From NCBI GenBank assembly GCA_019752045.1, contig JAIEMP010000004.1:1-64000 (forward strand): DNA of 64,000 nucleotides. The letters run 5' to 3'. Positions within the stretch are counted from its first letter, which is position 1; the number at the start of each line of letters is the position of its first letter. The translations under genes were made by a program, and so were the position numbers. The notes below the pieces were generated by a model that worked only from the letters and a program-made list of their open reading frames with translations, was not told the origin of the DNA and ran no database searches. The DNA is from Chitinophagaceae bacterium (lineage in GTDB: Bacteria > Bacteroidota > Bacteroidia > Chitinophagales > Chitinophagaceae). Below, piece after piece: positions 1-8,929 of the stretch.

Positions 1-93
1 GCCGCTTGGTTAACTTATCAATTACTAAGTTCCTAAATCTGAGGAATAAATCACAGACACAAACCTAAAGGCCAGAAGAGGAAAAAAAATTAG

Positions 94-717
94 ATGAAAA
101 TAGTGATTTTTTTCGGGGCAATACTATTTATGCTGCTTGCCGCATGTACAAATTTCAGTCAAAGGAATAATGTAATTGATAATGCGGGAGGGAATGAAAG
201 TAAAATGTTCGGCAATGATCGCCGCTATAAAGCTTTAGGTATAAGCTCTGTATCAAGCACTGTGGATTCACCCCAGTTCAGAATTTGGCTTGAAGAAGAC
301 GGGTTTAAAGATACCGGAAGTATTATCATTTTTAGAAAAAACAAAGGTCTTTGGCAGGGGGAATTTCATACATATACATTTGCACATACTTCAGAAGAAA
401 GCGTAATTGAGGTTTCTCATCATTATAAGAAAGATATATGCCCGACTCTAAACTCTTCAAGATTAACCTTATCAATTGATTCTTTCTTTAATTATAAATT
501 TAATGACAGCAATAACTATAAATACGATTGTTTTGAAGGAGAAACAGTTTTTTTACAGTTTTGTAATAATGGAAATTATAAGGAGTATTTGTTTCCATGC
601 AGGGCTAATGCAGATAGAGAAGCAAGTGTTGTTTTCTTAAAATCTTTTTTATATATGTTGAAAGCCGAATGCAAAATTCCTGTGATTGGAGTTTCTTCCC
701 TGCAACCTCTTCCATAA
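94..717 (+). CDS. Hypothetical lipoprotein
   Basis: I do not recognise this 207-residue protein. It starts with a lipoprotein signal: a short charged start, a hydrophobic run and the lipobox LAAC with Cys18 as the likely lipidation site. The mature part is polar and rich in beta-type residues, with several scattered cysteines and no motif I can name. A purine-rich stretch precedes the ATG. It stands alone, with a convergent gene pair downstream. The likely location is the periplasm-facing or outer-membrane leaflet. The coding call rests on the lipobox and the length of the open frame. Confidence 0.7.
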   Translation: MKIVIFFGAILFMLLAACTNFSQRNNVIDNAGGNESKMFGNDRRYKALGISSVSSTVDSPQFRIWLEEDGFKDTGSIIIFRKNKGLWQGEFHTYTFAHTSEESVIEVSHHYKKDICPTLNSSRLTLSIDSFFNYKFNDSNNYKYDCFEGETVFLQFCNNGNYKEYLFPCRANADREASVVFLKSFLYMLKAECKIPVIGVSSLQPLP

Positions 718-825
718 TTATTCCCTGCAATTCTCTCCCAATGAGCAAAGAGCATTGCCGGGGACATTGCGTATTACGGAGCGTACTCTTCATCTTTCTT
801 CGCCGCTAAAGAACGTTCACAACCC

Positions 826-850
826 TTCCCCCCCTCAACCCCTATATTCC
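826..850. repeat. C-rich repeat fragment, CCCTAAA-element type
   Basis: A short C-rich stretch lies next to the stop codon of the sterol desaturase-like gene. It resembles the C-rich arm of the CCCTAAA-type elements found elsewhere in the window (11.3, 12.2, 39.6, 43.2 and 61.7 kb). Similarity is judged by eye and this is the weakest copy. Confidence 0.3.
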
Positions 851-1564
851 AAACTTAACCGGTTGATCGGATGGTTTATGATAGGTTTTAAAAATCATAT
901 CCCAATACGGAAGGATAGAACTGTAGTTTGAATCTGTATCAAATTTAAGTACACTGTGATGAATCCTGTGCATCAGCGGTGTTACAATCAATAACCGCAG
1001 CCATGAATCTTTCTTACTGTCTATCCGGATATTTGAATGATGGAAAACAATCACCGGAAATAAAAGAAAGCTGTGCAGTAAAAGTGGCGCAAGACTGATG
1101 CCCAACAAAGGGAAAAGCAGGATCCTTACAACGTAGGAAAGCATTAGCTCTACTGTATGAAATCGAACGGCAGTGGTGCTGTTCATCTTTTCATCTTTGT
1201 GGTGATATTGATGAAACTTCCAGAAGAACGGAATGGTATGATTGGCCCGGTGCCAGCAATACATAAAAAAATCAATCACTAAAAAACCAATGATTAACTC
1301 GGCATAAAAGGGCAGGTTAAGCCATTGTAAAACTCCAAACTGCTTTAAGCTGCTGTATTGTATCAACTGTTGAAAATAATACCCACCTGTAAAAACCAGC
1401 ACCAGGTTAATAAGACCAATGGCTATGTTTTTTAAATCATGCTGATGGTCTATTAATTCTTTTCGCTGCGGATAAATGTGTTCGCTGATGTACACCAGCA
1501 AAAAAACAACACCTAAAACATAGGGTGTTATCAGTTTCAGCAGATGTATAAATTCATTTTGCAT
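842..1564 (-). CDS. Sterol desaturase / fatty acid hydroxylase family protein
   Basis: Integral membrane di-iron oxygenase of the fatty acid hydroxylase superfamily. The histidine clusters that bind the two irons are visible: WHRANH near residues 104-109, HQYHH near 118-122, a HH pair near 175 and HRIHH near 199-203. Hydrophobic segments lie between them. The family hydroxylates or desaturates sterols, carotenoids or acyl chains; the substrate cannot be read from sequence. The ATG at 1564 overlaps the stop of the upstream rhodanese gene (TGATG), which suggests translational coupling; a TTG one codon upstream is less likely. The length of about 240 residues is normal for the family. Confidence 0.85.
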   Translation of the reverse strand: MQNEFIHLLKLITPYVLGVVFLLVYISEHIYPQRKELIDHQHDLKNIAIGLINLVLVFTGGYYFQQLIQYSSLKQFGVLQWLNLPFYAELIIGFLVIDFFMYCWHRANHTIPFFWKFHQYHHKDEKMNSTTAVRFHTVELMLSYVVRILLFPLLGISLAPLLLHSFLLFPVIVFHHSNIRIDSKKDSWLRLLIVTPLMHRIHHSVLKFDTDSNYSSILPYWDMIFKTYHKPSDQPVKFGI

Positions 1565-2079
1565 CAATCATATACTTTTATTCCCTTCTCAAGATAGTTG
1601 CCCCAAAACTGTCCGTAGGCATGAACGCTGTCTGTAATATTGTTTTGGTTATTGTAAACTGCATGGCCCTGATTAACCCATTCAAAAATTCCGCCGTATA
1701 AATTTTTCACATTTGTAAAGCCGGCTTTTATTAATTGCAGCGTTACATCTTCGCTCCGTTTGCCAATGGAGCAATACACAACAAGCGGTTGATTTTTTTG
1801 AATATGCTTTACCCGATCGAGACTGAATGTTTTTGATCCCACAAACAATGCGTTTTTTAAATGACTCACCTGGTACTCCTTTAACTCACGGGCATCTAAA
1901 AAAATAGTATTGCTGAATGCTGCCGCTGCCTGAGGGATTGTGACAGAAGGTGTTTTGCTGCTCAATAATAATTTCAACGTAAAATTAAACGAACTGCTTT
2001 TTACCTGTGCACGGGCATTGTGTACAAATGAAACCATTGAAAAGATCATCAGCATTTTAAACAGTTGTTCATGCTTCAT
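1564..2079 (-). CDS. Secreted rhodanese-like domain protein
   Basis: Single-domain rhodanese of 171 residues with an N-terminal signal peptide (cleavage likely after the ARAQ segment). The rhodanese fold covers about residues 45-142. The active-site loop reads VVYCSIGKRSEDV with Cys103 as the presumed persulfide carrier, followed by the usual LxxAGF and LxGG segments. The signal peptide places it in the periplasm. It overlaps the sterol desaturase-like gene by the TGATG junction, so the two are probably one transcript. The true sulfur acceptor is unknown, and single-domain rhodaneses also act as redox or binding modules. Confidence 0.85.
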   Translation of the reverse strand: MKHEQLFKMLMIFSMVSFVHNARAQVKSSSFNFTLKLLLSSKTPSVTIPQAAAAFSNTIFLDARELKEYQVSHLKNALFVGSKTFSLDRVKHIQKNQPLVVYCSIGKRSEDVTLQLIKAGFTNVKNLYGGIFEWVNQGHAVYNNQNNITDSVHAYGQFWGNYLEKGIKVYD

Positions 2080-2386
2080 AAAGAGTACATACGATGTTTA
2101 TAACAGTTCAGGAATTTTTGCCGCCATATTGCAGGCAGTTGTTTCAAAATCAGATGTTCATACAGGCAAGGTATCATCTTTGTTTTAGATCTGCATGCTG
2201 TGTCATGTATTTGTTTCATCAACCAAAAACTTCATTGCAGGATTGTTGTAATACCGATCTCTTTTTTATTCCCCACTTGGCACAAATGTCGAATAGAAAT
2301 TTTTTCGTGAACCGGGTTCGTTTTTCCCGGGAAGCTGCTTTTTCTTATTATCTCCTCTGAAAGGGTAACCCGGCCCTTATTTTTCT
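2080..2386. other. Intergenic gap without a recognisable gene
   Basis: About 310 bp between the rhodanese gene start and the uppS promoter, with divergent genes on both sides. Open frames here are short and lack sensible starts. I see no hairpin strong enough to call. It probably holds the upstream region of the rhodanese operon and regulatory sequence for uppS. Confidence 0.4.
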
Positions 2387-2394
2387 TACCTTCG
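2387..2394 (+). promoter_or_regulatory. Bacteroidota -7 box (TACCTTCG) for uppS
   Basis: TACCTTCG matches TAnnTTTG at all but one position and lies 20 nt before the ATG at 2415. Transcription from it would begin after the in-frame GTG at 2394, so it supports ATG 2415 as the start. No clear -33 TTTG was found. Confidence 0.5.
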
Positions 2395-2414
2395 TGCCCT
2401 TAATTTTCAAGGCT

Positions 2415-3182
2415 ATGAGTTCCTTGCGTGAACAATTAGATCTGGAGCGTTTGCCGCAGCATATTGCCATCATTATGGATGGTAACGGGCGGTGGGCAAA
2501 AGAACAGGGGCAAGACCGGCTCTATGGTCATTTTCATGGGGTGGAAAGTGTGCGGAATATTGTAGAAGGAAGTGCAGAGCTGGGCGTAAAATATTTAACA
2601 CTCTATGCCTTCAGCACCGAAAACTGGGACCGTCCCATTGAAGAAGTAACGGGACTGATGGAGTTGCTGGTGGATACAATTCGTAAAGAAACGGCCATCC
2701 TGAACAAGAACAATATCCGCCTGCATGTAATTGGCGATACCAATATGCTGCCCGATTATGCACGGAAGGAACTGCAGGAAAGTCTGGACGAATTAAACGG
2801 AAACACCGGGCTGAACCTGATTATGGCATTGAGTTACAGCAGCCGTTGGGAAATTGTGAATGCCATTAAAAATATTGCTGCCGATGTAAAAACCGGTAAG
2901 CTGGAGCCGTTTGAAATTGATCAGGACACCATTAAGGATTATCTCACTACCAGAGAGTTTCCCGATCCGGAACTGATGATCCGCACCAGTGGTGAATACC
3001 GCATCAGCAATTTTCTGTTGTATCAGTTGGCGTATGCCGAGCTGTATTTTACCAATGTACGCTGGCCCGATTTCAGAAAAGAAAATTTATACGAGGCCAT
3101 CCTCGATTTTCAGAAAAGAGAACGCCGCTTTGGTAAAACAGGCGAGCAGATTAAACCGGAACAACATGTAACACCGTCTTAA
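2415..3182 (+). CDS. uppS: Isoprenyl transferase (undecaprenyl diphosphate synthase)
   Basis: Cytosolic cis-prenyltransferase that extends farnesyl diphosphate with isopentenyl units to undecaprenyl diphosphate, the lipid carrier for peptidoglycan and surface glycans. The signature HIAIIMDGNGRWAK is near residues 16-29, with the catalytic Asp22. The C-terminal signature RTSGEYRISNFLLYQ binds the allylic diphosphate. At 255 residues it has the normal length. I chose the ATG at 2415 over an in-frame GTG at 2394 because the promoter box overlaps the latter. It opens the cluster uppS-bamA-ompH-ompH, a common order in this phylum. Confidence 0.96.
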   Translation: MSSLREQLDLERLPQHIAIIMDGNGRWAKEQGQDRLYGHFHGVESVRNIVEGSAELGVKYLTLYAFSTENWDRPIEEVTGLMELLVDTIRKETAILNKNNIRLHVIGDTNMLPDYARKELQESLDELNGNTGLNLIMALSYSSRWEIVNAIKNIAADVKTGKLEPFEIDQDTIKDYLTTREFPDPELMIRTSGEYRISNFLLYQLAYAELYFTNVRWPDFRKENLYEAILDFQKRERRFGKTGEQIKPEQHVTPS

Positions 3183-3310
3183 TAAATGCTTCCGCAAGGC
3201 ATTTTAACAAAAGTGTTTCAGCAAAAGCGATTATTTTGCCGCCCGGCTGTAGCAGGCATGAGCGGCTTTTTTACAACCCGATATACAACATAACCGTAAC
3301 TGATTTATTG

Positions 3311-6046
3311 ATGCGTTTGACTAGAAAATTAATACTGCTGTTGATTGTTTGCTTTGGCTTTCAACCAACCCTCTGGGCACAACAACCCGACACCGGAAAG
3401 CCTGTTTCTGTAGACCCTGAACTGGAAGCCATTTTCAATTCAAAAACTCCCAGGGAATATGTAATTGCCGGTATTACTGTGAGCGGATCTAAAACATTCG
3501 ACTCTGCTTTGCTGGTTTCCATTACCGGTATTGCCATTGGCGATAAAGTGTATTTGCCCGGCGGCGATTTGCTGAGCAAGGCCGTGCTTTCTATCTGGCG
3601 CCAGCAATATTTTGATGATGCTGCTATTTATATTACCCGTGTGGATGGGAAAGATATTTACATCGAAATCAGTGTAAGAGAACGCTCCCGCCTCGGCAAC
3701 TACTTTTTTAAAGGAGTAAAGAAAGGGGAAGAAGATGAGCTGAAGGAGAAAATTGGTTTAACACCCAATAAAGTGATTACCGAAAACCTCCGTTTAACAA
3801 GCATTGAAAAAATTGAAAAGTATTATATCGAAAAAGGATTCAGACAAATAGAGGTAAAGATTGCAGAAACAAAGAATGCCATCAACCCCAACTTTGTAGA
3901 TCTTACGTTTAATGTATCAAAAGGCCCAAAGGTAAAGATTGATGAAATCTATATCAGCGGCAACGAACAGGTATCGGATCTGAAGATTAAAAAGCAACTG
4001 AAGGGAACAAAAGAACGCTTACGTTTTACACTCAATCCTTCCAAACAGCCACCGGTGTATGGCAGTAAAGATTCCACTACGTTTAAAGAATACATGCGTG
4101 ATTGGGGTTTTCTTTCACTCAGCAAAACAAGAGATTATTTAGATCCCTGGTTCAGACTGAAATTCTCCGCAGCAAAATTCAACCAGAGTAAATATGTTGA
4201 AGACAAAGAAAAAGTACTGGAATATTATAACTCACTGGGCTATCGTGATGCGGTGATTGAAAAAGATACCAACTACTACAACAGCAAGGGTAATCTGGTG
4301 GTTGAATTAAAAGTACAGGAAGGCCGGCAGTATTATTTTGGTAATGTTACCTGGAGAGGCAACACCAAGTACAGCGATTCTTTGTTAACCGCCATTCTCG
4401 GAATTAATAAAGGGGAGATCTACAATATTGAAACGCTGAATAAAAAATTAGGTAAACAATTATCGGCCGAAGGTGGCGACATCAGCGGATTGTACATGGA
4501 TGACGGTTATCTCTTCTTCCGTATAGATCCTATTGAAACCAGTGTATATAATGATACGATTGATTATGAAATCCGTATCTCCGAAGGTCCGCAGGCAACC
4601 ATCCGTGCGGTGAATATTTACGGGAACGATAAAACAAAAGAGTATGTCATCCGCAGAGAGTTACGAACCATACCGGGCGAAAAATTCAGCCGCAGTGATA
4701 TGATCCGTTCCATCCGTGAACTATCTGCATTAAATTATTTCAACCAGGAAAAAATCAACCCCAATCCCGTTCCTAATCCCGACGACGGAACAGTAGATAT
4801 TAATTATTCACTCGAAGAAAAATCAAGTGATCAGTTAGAGTTGAGTGCAGGCTGGGGAGGTTATATTGGTTTAACCGGTACACTGGGTATTACCTTCAAT
4901 AATTTTTCTACCAAGAATATATTTAGGAAATCGGCCTGGCAGCCGTTACCATCGGGCGACGGACAAAAGTTATCGCTGCGTGTACAATCAAACGGTCCAT
5001 CGTTCAGCTCACAAAACTTTTCGTTTACAGAGCCGTGGCTGGGTGGTAAAAAAAGGAATAACCTCACCGTTAGTTTGTTCCGCACCAAGCTGGCCAACTC
5101 CTTTGATCCTGCTACAGGATTGCCCACCCGTCAGAGAGCCGACAGTCAGTTTTTACAAACCTTTGGTGCAAGTATATCGCTGGGTAAGCAATTGAAATGG
5201 CCCGATGATTATTTTAATTTAATTACATCGCTCAACTATACGCAGTATAAGTTAAAGAACTATCCCATTTTTCCTGAGCTCAGCAGCGGTTTGAGCAATA
5301 ACATCAACATCAAGTTTCAGGTAATACGTTCAAGTGTAGATCAGCCAACGTTCCCCAGAACAGGATCAAATTTTTCACTGGCTGCTACGTTTACGCCACC
5401 TTGGTCGCTCCTGAGAGACCCTGCCAAGTACAACGATCCTGCAGAGAAATACCGGCTGGTGGAGTATCATAAATGGCGAATGAATTACGAATGGTTTGTG
5501 CCAATTGGCAAACCAATGGGTGCAGAAAAAAACAGGCAGTTTGTGTTAAAAGCTGCTGCTAAGTTTGGTTTCCTTGGCCGATATAACAGGGATCTTGGAG
5601 TTTCGCCATTTGAACGTTTCCAGGTGGGCGATGCAGGTTTACAAAACAACTTTGGTATTATTGGTTTCGACATTATTGCACACAGAGGTTATCCCGTGTA
5701 TGATAACTCTAATCCAAAGATCAACAACAGCAACCAGTCATCGGCGAGCCAGTTCTTTACCATTTTTAATAAATACAGTTTAGAATTAAGATACCCGTTA
5801 AGTACCAACCCCAGCAGCACCATTTTTGGCCTGGCCTTTTTTGAAGCAGCCAACGGATGGTATGATATAAAAGATTACAATCCGTTTAAACTGCGCCGCA
5901 GTGCCGGTTTGGGTATGCGTTTCTTTTTGCCCATGTTTGGTTTGCTCGGGTTTGATTATGGCGTTGGTTTAGACAGAACTTTCCCCGGTGCAAGACTGCG
6001 GGATGTGAGTCGCTTTACCTTTATGCTTGGGTTTGAACCGGAATAA
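3311..6046 (+). CDS. bamA: Outer membrane assembly factor BamA (Omp85 family)
   Basis: Core subunit of the beta-barrel assembly machine, which inserts outer membrane proteins. A signal peptide ends near the LWAQ at residues 21-24. Several POTRA repeats follow (the first begins around the YVIAGITVSGS segment), then a C-terminal 16-strand barrel region from about residue 520. The protein ends in a short FMLGFEPE tail rather than a plain aromatic residue. I chose the ATG at 3311 because it is followed directly by a good signal peptide; an upstream in-frame TTG at 3236 would add 25 residues with no function. At 911 residues it is longer than E. coli BamA, as is usual in Bacteroidota. Skp-like genes follow directly. 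Confidence 0.95.
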   Translation: MRLTRKLILLLIVCFGFQPTLWAQQPDTGKPVSVDPELEAIFNSKTPREYVIAGITVSGSKTFDSALLVSITGIAIGDKVYLPGGDLLSKAVLSIWRQQYFDDAAIYITRVDGKDIYIEISVRERSRLGNYFFKGVKKGEEDELKEKIGLTPNKVITENLRLTSIEKIEKYYIEKGFRQIEVKIAETKNAINPNFVDLTFNVSKGPKVKIDEIYISGNEQVSDLKIKKQLKGTKERLRFTLNPSKQPPVYGSKDSTTFKEYMRDWGFLSLSKTRDYLDPWFRLKFSAAKFNQSKYVEDKEKVLEYYNSLGYRDAVIEKDTNYYNSKGNLVVELKVQEGRQYYFGNVTWRGNTKYSDSLLTAILGINKGEIYNIETLNKKLGKQLSAEGGDISGLYMDDGYLFFRIDPIETSVYNDTIDYEIRISEGPQATIRAVNIYGNDKTKEYVIRRELRTIPGEKFSRSDMIRSIRELSALNYFNQEKINPNPVPNPDDGTVDINYSLEEKSSDQLELSAGWGGYIGLTGTLGITFNNFSTKNIFRKSAWQPLPSGDGQKLSLRVQSNGPSFSSQNFSFTEPWLGGKKRNNLTVSLFRTKLANSFDPATGLPTRQRADSQFLQTFGASISLGKQLKWPDDYFNLITSLNYTQYKLKNYPIFPELSSGLSNNINIKFQVIRSSVDQPTFPRTGSNFSLAATFTPPWSLLRDPAKYNDPAEKYRLVEYHKWRMNYEWFVPIGKPMGAEKNRQFVLKAAAKFGFLGRYNRDLGVSPFERFQVGDAGLQNNFGIIGFDIIAHRGYPVYDNSNPKINNSNQSSASQFFTIFNKYSLELRYPLSTNPSSTIFGLAFFEAANGWYDIKDYNPFKLRRSAGLGMRFFLPMFGLLGFDYGVGLDRTFPGARLRDVSRFTFMLGFEPE

Positions 6047-6095
6047 GAGGAGCCTTTCAAACGGAGAATAAACAAATACATCATAAACTAGAAAT

Positions 6096-6611
6096 ATGAA
6101 AACATTCTTCCTTGCAGCTTTTACCCTGATGCTTACAGCATTTACTGCTCAGGCACAACGGTACGCCATTATTGATACCAAGTATATTCTGGATAAAATT
6201 CCGGAGTACAAAGAGGCCAATAAAAAACTGGAAGACATGGCCGATGCATGGCAGAAAGAAATTGACCTCATCCAGGCCGATCTGGATAAAATGTACCGTC
6301 AGCTCGATGCAGAACGTGCCATGCTAACTCCTGAATTGCTTAAGAAAAGAGAGGATGAAATTTTTAATAAAGAGAAGCAGGTACGTGACCTCCAGAAAAG
6401 ACGATTTGGGTTTGAGGGCGACTATTTCCGCAAGAAACAGGAACTGGTAAAACCCATACAGGATAAGGTGTACAATGCAGTACAGCGGCTGGCTACAGAA
6501 CGATTGTACGATTTTATTTTAGACAAAAGTGAAGGAATTACCGTTATATTTGCCGACCCAAAACTGGACAAGAGCGATGATGTGCTGAAAATATTAGGTG
6601 TTAAACTTTAA
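6096..6611 (+). CDS. OmpH/Skp family periplasmic chaperone, first copy
   Basis: 171-residue protein of the Skp family, which holds unfolded outer membrane proteins in the periplasm. A signal peptide is cleaved near AQAQ. The next segment RYAIIDTKYILDKIPEY is the typical N-terminal strand and helix, followed by a long charged helix rich in K, E and Q (about residues 35-120) that forms the coiled-coil tentacle. The C-terminus (ILGVKL) closes the body domain. It lies 49 bp after bamA and just before a second Skp-like gene. Two or more copies behind bamA are usual in this phylum. Confidence 0.92.
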   Translation: MKTFFLAAFTLMLTAFTAQAQRYAIIDTKYILDKIPEYKEANKKLEDMADAWQKEIDLIQADLDKMYRQLDAERAMLTPELLKKREDEIFNKEKQVRDLQKRRFGFEGDYFRKKQELVKPIQDKVYNAVQRLATERLYDFILDKSEGITVIFADPKLDKSDDVLKILGVKL

Positions 6612-6732
6612 TAAAAGCCATTTTGTTTGCAACCAAAAAAGGGATTCGGTACACTTAACTTAAAACAAACCGACAAAGGAAATGTCCCTTGGGAACATTG
6701 TCTGGTCATTTAACAAAACAAAAAAGAAACAG

Positions 6733-7254
6733 ATGAAAAGAGTTATTGTTCTTGCAGTTATAGCATTGATGAGTAGCGCTGTAACAGTCAACGCTCAAAA
6801 GATGGGCCATATTAATTTCGGTGAATTGGTATCTGTAATGCCAGAAACCAAAAAGGCACAGGACAAAATGCAGAAAATGCAGGACTCCTTAAATATGGTG
6901 TATGCCGAAATGATCCGTGAGTACAACGAAAAAGACAGCATCATCCGTGTTGATTCTGCAAAGTGGACACAGGCAAAAAAAGACATCAAGTTCAGCGAGT
7001 ATCAAAAACTGGCTGAAGAAGTTCAACAATATTCAGGCAAGGCACAGCAATGGTTGCAGGCTAAAGAGCAGGAAATTTATGCGCCTGTTCAAAAAGCAGC
7101 ATTAGATGCTATACAGGCTGTTGCAAAAGCAAATGGCTATGCGTACGTATTTACAAAAGATGCTTTGTTAGCGGCACCACCTGCAGATGATATTTTGCCA
7201 TTAGTTAAGAAGTATTTAAAAATTCCTGAGACTTCACAAGCTCAAAACAAATAG
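6733..7254 (+). CDS. OmpH/Skp family periplasmic chaperone, second copy
   Basis: Second Skp-like chaperone, 173 residues. A signal peptide precedes the cleavage region VNAQ, then KMGHINFGELVSVMPET matches the family N-terminus, followed by a long amphipathic charged helix and a short C-terminal beta segment. A glutamine/lysine-rich tail ends the protein. I chose the ATG at 6733; an upstream in-frame ATG at 6682 would add a polar stretch before the signal peptide. It shares only weak similarity with the first copy, so the two may differ in clients or form a hetero-trimer (inference). A hairpin lies just downstream. Confidence 0.9.
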   Translation: MKRVIVLAVIALMSSAVTVNAQKMGHINFGELVSVMPETKKAQDKMQKMQDSLNMVYAEMIREYNEKDSIIRVDSAKWTQAKKDIKFSEYQKLAEEVQQYSGKAQQWLQAKEQEIYAPVQKAALDAIQAVAKANGYAYVFTKDALLAAPPADDILPLVKKYLKIPETSQAQNK

Positions 7255-7264
7255 ATTAAATCAA

Positions 7265-7300
7265 GGAAAATGCCATACTAGCTTGCAGTACGGCATTTCC
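7265..7300. terminator. Imperfect hairpin between ompH and the leader-peptide gene
   Basis: Two near-perfect complementary arms (7265-7278 and 7288-7300, differing by one mismatch and one bulged A) form a hairpin after the ompH stop. No strong T-run follows, so it may be a weak bidirectional terminator between convergent genes. Confidence 0.5.
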
Positions 7301-7319
7301 TTCAATGTATACATTAGCA

Positions 7320-7529
7320 TTATTGTTGTGCAACTCTACAACTTGCATAAGTAGAGTTGCTTGAACACCAGTTTAATGCATTTAGTGGATCACTTGTTGT
7401 TACCCACCCTGTAATTTGTCCACTACCTGGAGTGCCAGAAAAACAAAGGCATGTAAATTCAGTTCCCCCTTGAATTTTTTTTTGTTCTTCTCGTGAAAGA
7501 ACTGTGCCGATTAACTTTAAATTTTTCAT
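7320..7529 (-). CDS. Double-glycine leader peptide, putative secreted natural-product precursor
   Basis: 69-residue peptide whose first 22 residues end in LSREEQKKIQGG. This matches the double-glycine leader type seen on Bacteroidota bacteriocin-like and natural-product precursors, where a C39-type peptidase cuts after GG during ABC export. The predicted 47-residue core is rich in Ser, Thr and Gly, and has four Cys (core positions 5, 7, 33 and 42) and two Trp, which fits disulfide or ring formation. No exporter, modifying enzyme or immunity gene is visible in the window. The next gene upstream on the same strand, 28 bp away, carries a related leader motif. The coding call rests on the leader match. 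Confidence 0.75.
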   Translation of the reverse strand: MKNLKLIGTVLSREEQKKIQGGTEFTCLCFSGTPGSGQITGWVTTSDPLNALNWCSSNSTYASCRVAQQ

Positions 7530-7557
7530 AAAAACATTTTAAATGATACCTACTCTT

Positions 7558-7953
7558 TTAAAGGTTTTCAGTATTCCCTTGCATTTCATATGCATTGTAA
7601 AGTTCTTTTGGGAAAGTGTCATCAAATGGCATTTTGAAAAATTTATAAAAATTCATAGGAAAATTCTGTATTGCAAAGCCCCCGCTAATTTCCTTTTGCT
7701 CATCTTTTGAAATTTCAGCTCCATTTTGAAAGAGTGATTTAGTCATACTTCCTTCTTCTGTATATATGTATGAGTTTCTTTTTTTATTATATTTTATTGG
7801 GAATCCCAAATTTTTAAGATCCTTTAAGTGTCTTAAAAGAGTTCTTCTGCTAGTTCCCACTTTTCTCGAAAATTCATCTGTGTTCCCTGTAGCTTTTCTT
7901 CTTATATAAAAATCTAATGAACTTATTAGTTTCAGGTATCTTTCTATTGACAT
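7558..7953 (-). CDS. HTH-domain protein with an embedded double-glycine leader motif
   Basis: 131-residue protein with two parts. Residues 1-66 form a helix-turn-helix of the HTH_11 type: residues 30-45 around RKVGTSRRTLLRHLKD look like the recognition helix, followed by a wing-like segment (PIKYNKKRNSYIY). Residues 74-92 read LFQNGAEISKDEQKEISGG, which lines up with the leader of the adjacent peptide gene (LIGTVLSREEQKKIQGG). The last 39 residues are aromatic-rich with no cysteine. It may regulate the peptide gene and may itself be cut at GG; both ideas are inference. It is transcribed divergently from murI across a 30-bp gap. Confidence 0.75.
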   Translation of the reverse strand: MSIERYLKLISSLDFYIRRKATGNTDEFSRKVGTSRRTLLRHLKDLKNLGFPIKYNKKRNSYIYTEEGSMTKSLFQNGAEISKDEQKEISGGFAIQNFPMNFYKFFKMPFDDTFPKELYNAYEMQGNTENL

Positions 7954-7983
7954 AGTATTATTTTAGCTAAATAAATATAGTTA

Positions 7984-8814
7984 ATGTTGGTAAAAACAGG
8001 ACCGATCGGCATTTTTGATTCGGGTTATGGTGGTTTAACTGTGATGCGTGAAATTGTGCAGCAGTTACCGGCATATGATTATCTCTATCTGGGAGACAAT
8101 GCCCGTGCACCATACGGTACCAGAAGTTTTGAAACGGTGTATCGTTATACATTGCAATGTGTTGAATGGTTTTTTAAACAGGGTTGTCCGCTGGTGATTC
8201 TTGCCTGCAACACCGCTTCAGCCAAAGCATTGCGGAACATCCAGCAAAAAGATTTGCAACGGCTCAATCCAACCAACAGAATATTAGGAGTGATACGCCC
8301 AACAGCTGAAGTGATTGGCAGTTACAGTAACACAAAAAATGTAGGGATATTGGCAACAGCCGGCACAGTTCAATCAAATTCATACGAACTGGAGATCAAA
8401 AAATTTTATCCTGATGTAAAGGTATATCAGCAGGCCTGCCCTATGTGGGTGCCGTTGATTGAGAACAATGAGCATGAGAGCATAGGGGCCGATTATTTTG
8501 TACAGCAATGTGTGGATGAGTTACTAACGAAAAGCAAAGAGGTTGATACCGTGTTGCTGGGCTGTACACATTATCCGTTGCTCAGTAAAAAAATAGCTGA
8601 CTGTTTACCAAAAGGAGTGCAGTTGATTTCACAGGGAAAGATTGTGGCGGAAAGTCTGGAAGCCTATCTGCAAAGGCATAACGATCTTGAACAGCGGTTA
8701 ACCAAATCAGGGAACCGGCAGTTTTTTACCACCGATTCAGCAGCAGATTTCAATAAAAGTGCCCGGCTGTTTTATGGAGAAGAGGTGGAGGCCCGGCATG
8801 TTGAATTAAGTTAA
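7984..8814 (+). CDS. murI: Glutamate racemase
   Basis: Cytosolic cofactor-independent racemase that makes D-glutamate for peptidoglycan. The N-terminal signature GIFDSGYGGLTV carries Asp12 and Ser13. The two catalytic cysteines lie in ACNTASA (Cys75) and GCTHYPLL (Cys194), one per domain lobe. At 276 residues the length is normal. The start is ATG with no obvious Shine-Dalgarno. It follows the bamA-ompH cluster, as in many Bacteroidota, but here a two-gene island on the opposite strand separates them. Confidence 0.96.
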   Translation: MLVKTGPIGIFDSGYGGLTVMREIVQQLPAYDYLYLGDNARAPYGTRSFETVYRYTLQCVEWFFKQGCPLVILACNTASAKALRNIQQKDLQRLNPTNRILGVIRPTAEVIGSYSNTKNVGILATAGTVQSNSYELEIKKFYPDVKVYQQACPMWVPLIENNEHESIGADYFVQQCVDELLTKSKEVDTVLLGCTHYPLLSKKIADCLPKGVQLISQGKIVAESLEAYLQRHNDLEQRLTKSGNRQFFTTDSAADFNKSARLFYGEEVEARHVELS

Positions 8815-8929
8815 AAACCGGTTGGTTTCCAGAAAAAAGCAAGGCCATCGGCAGGAACTATTCCCCGTAATCGTGGCTTTTAATAAGAAAATTCTTGCTG
8901 TAAACACCAGTATTTACGGCTGTTTCCCT

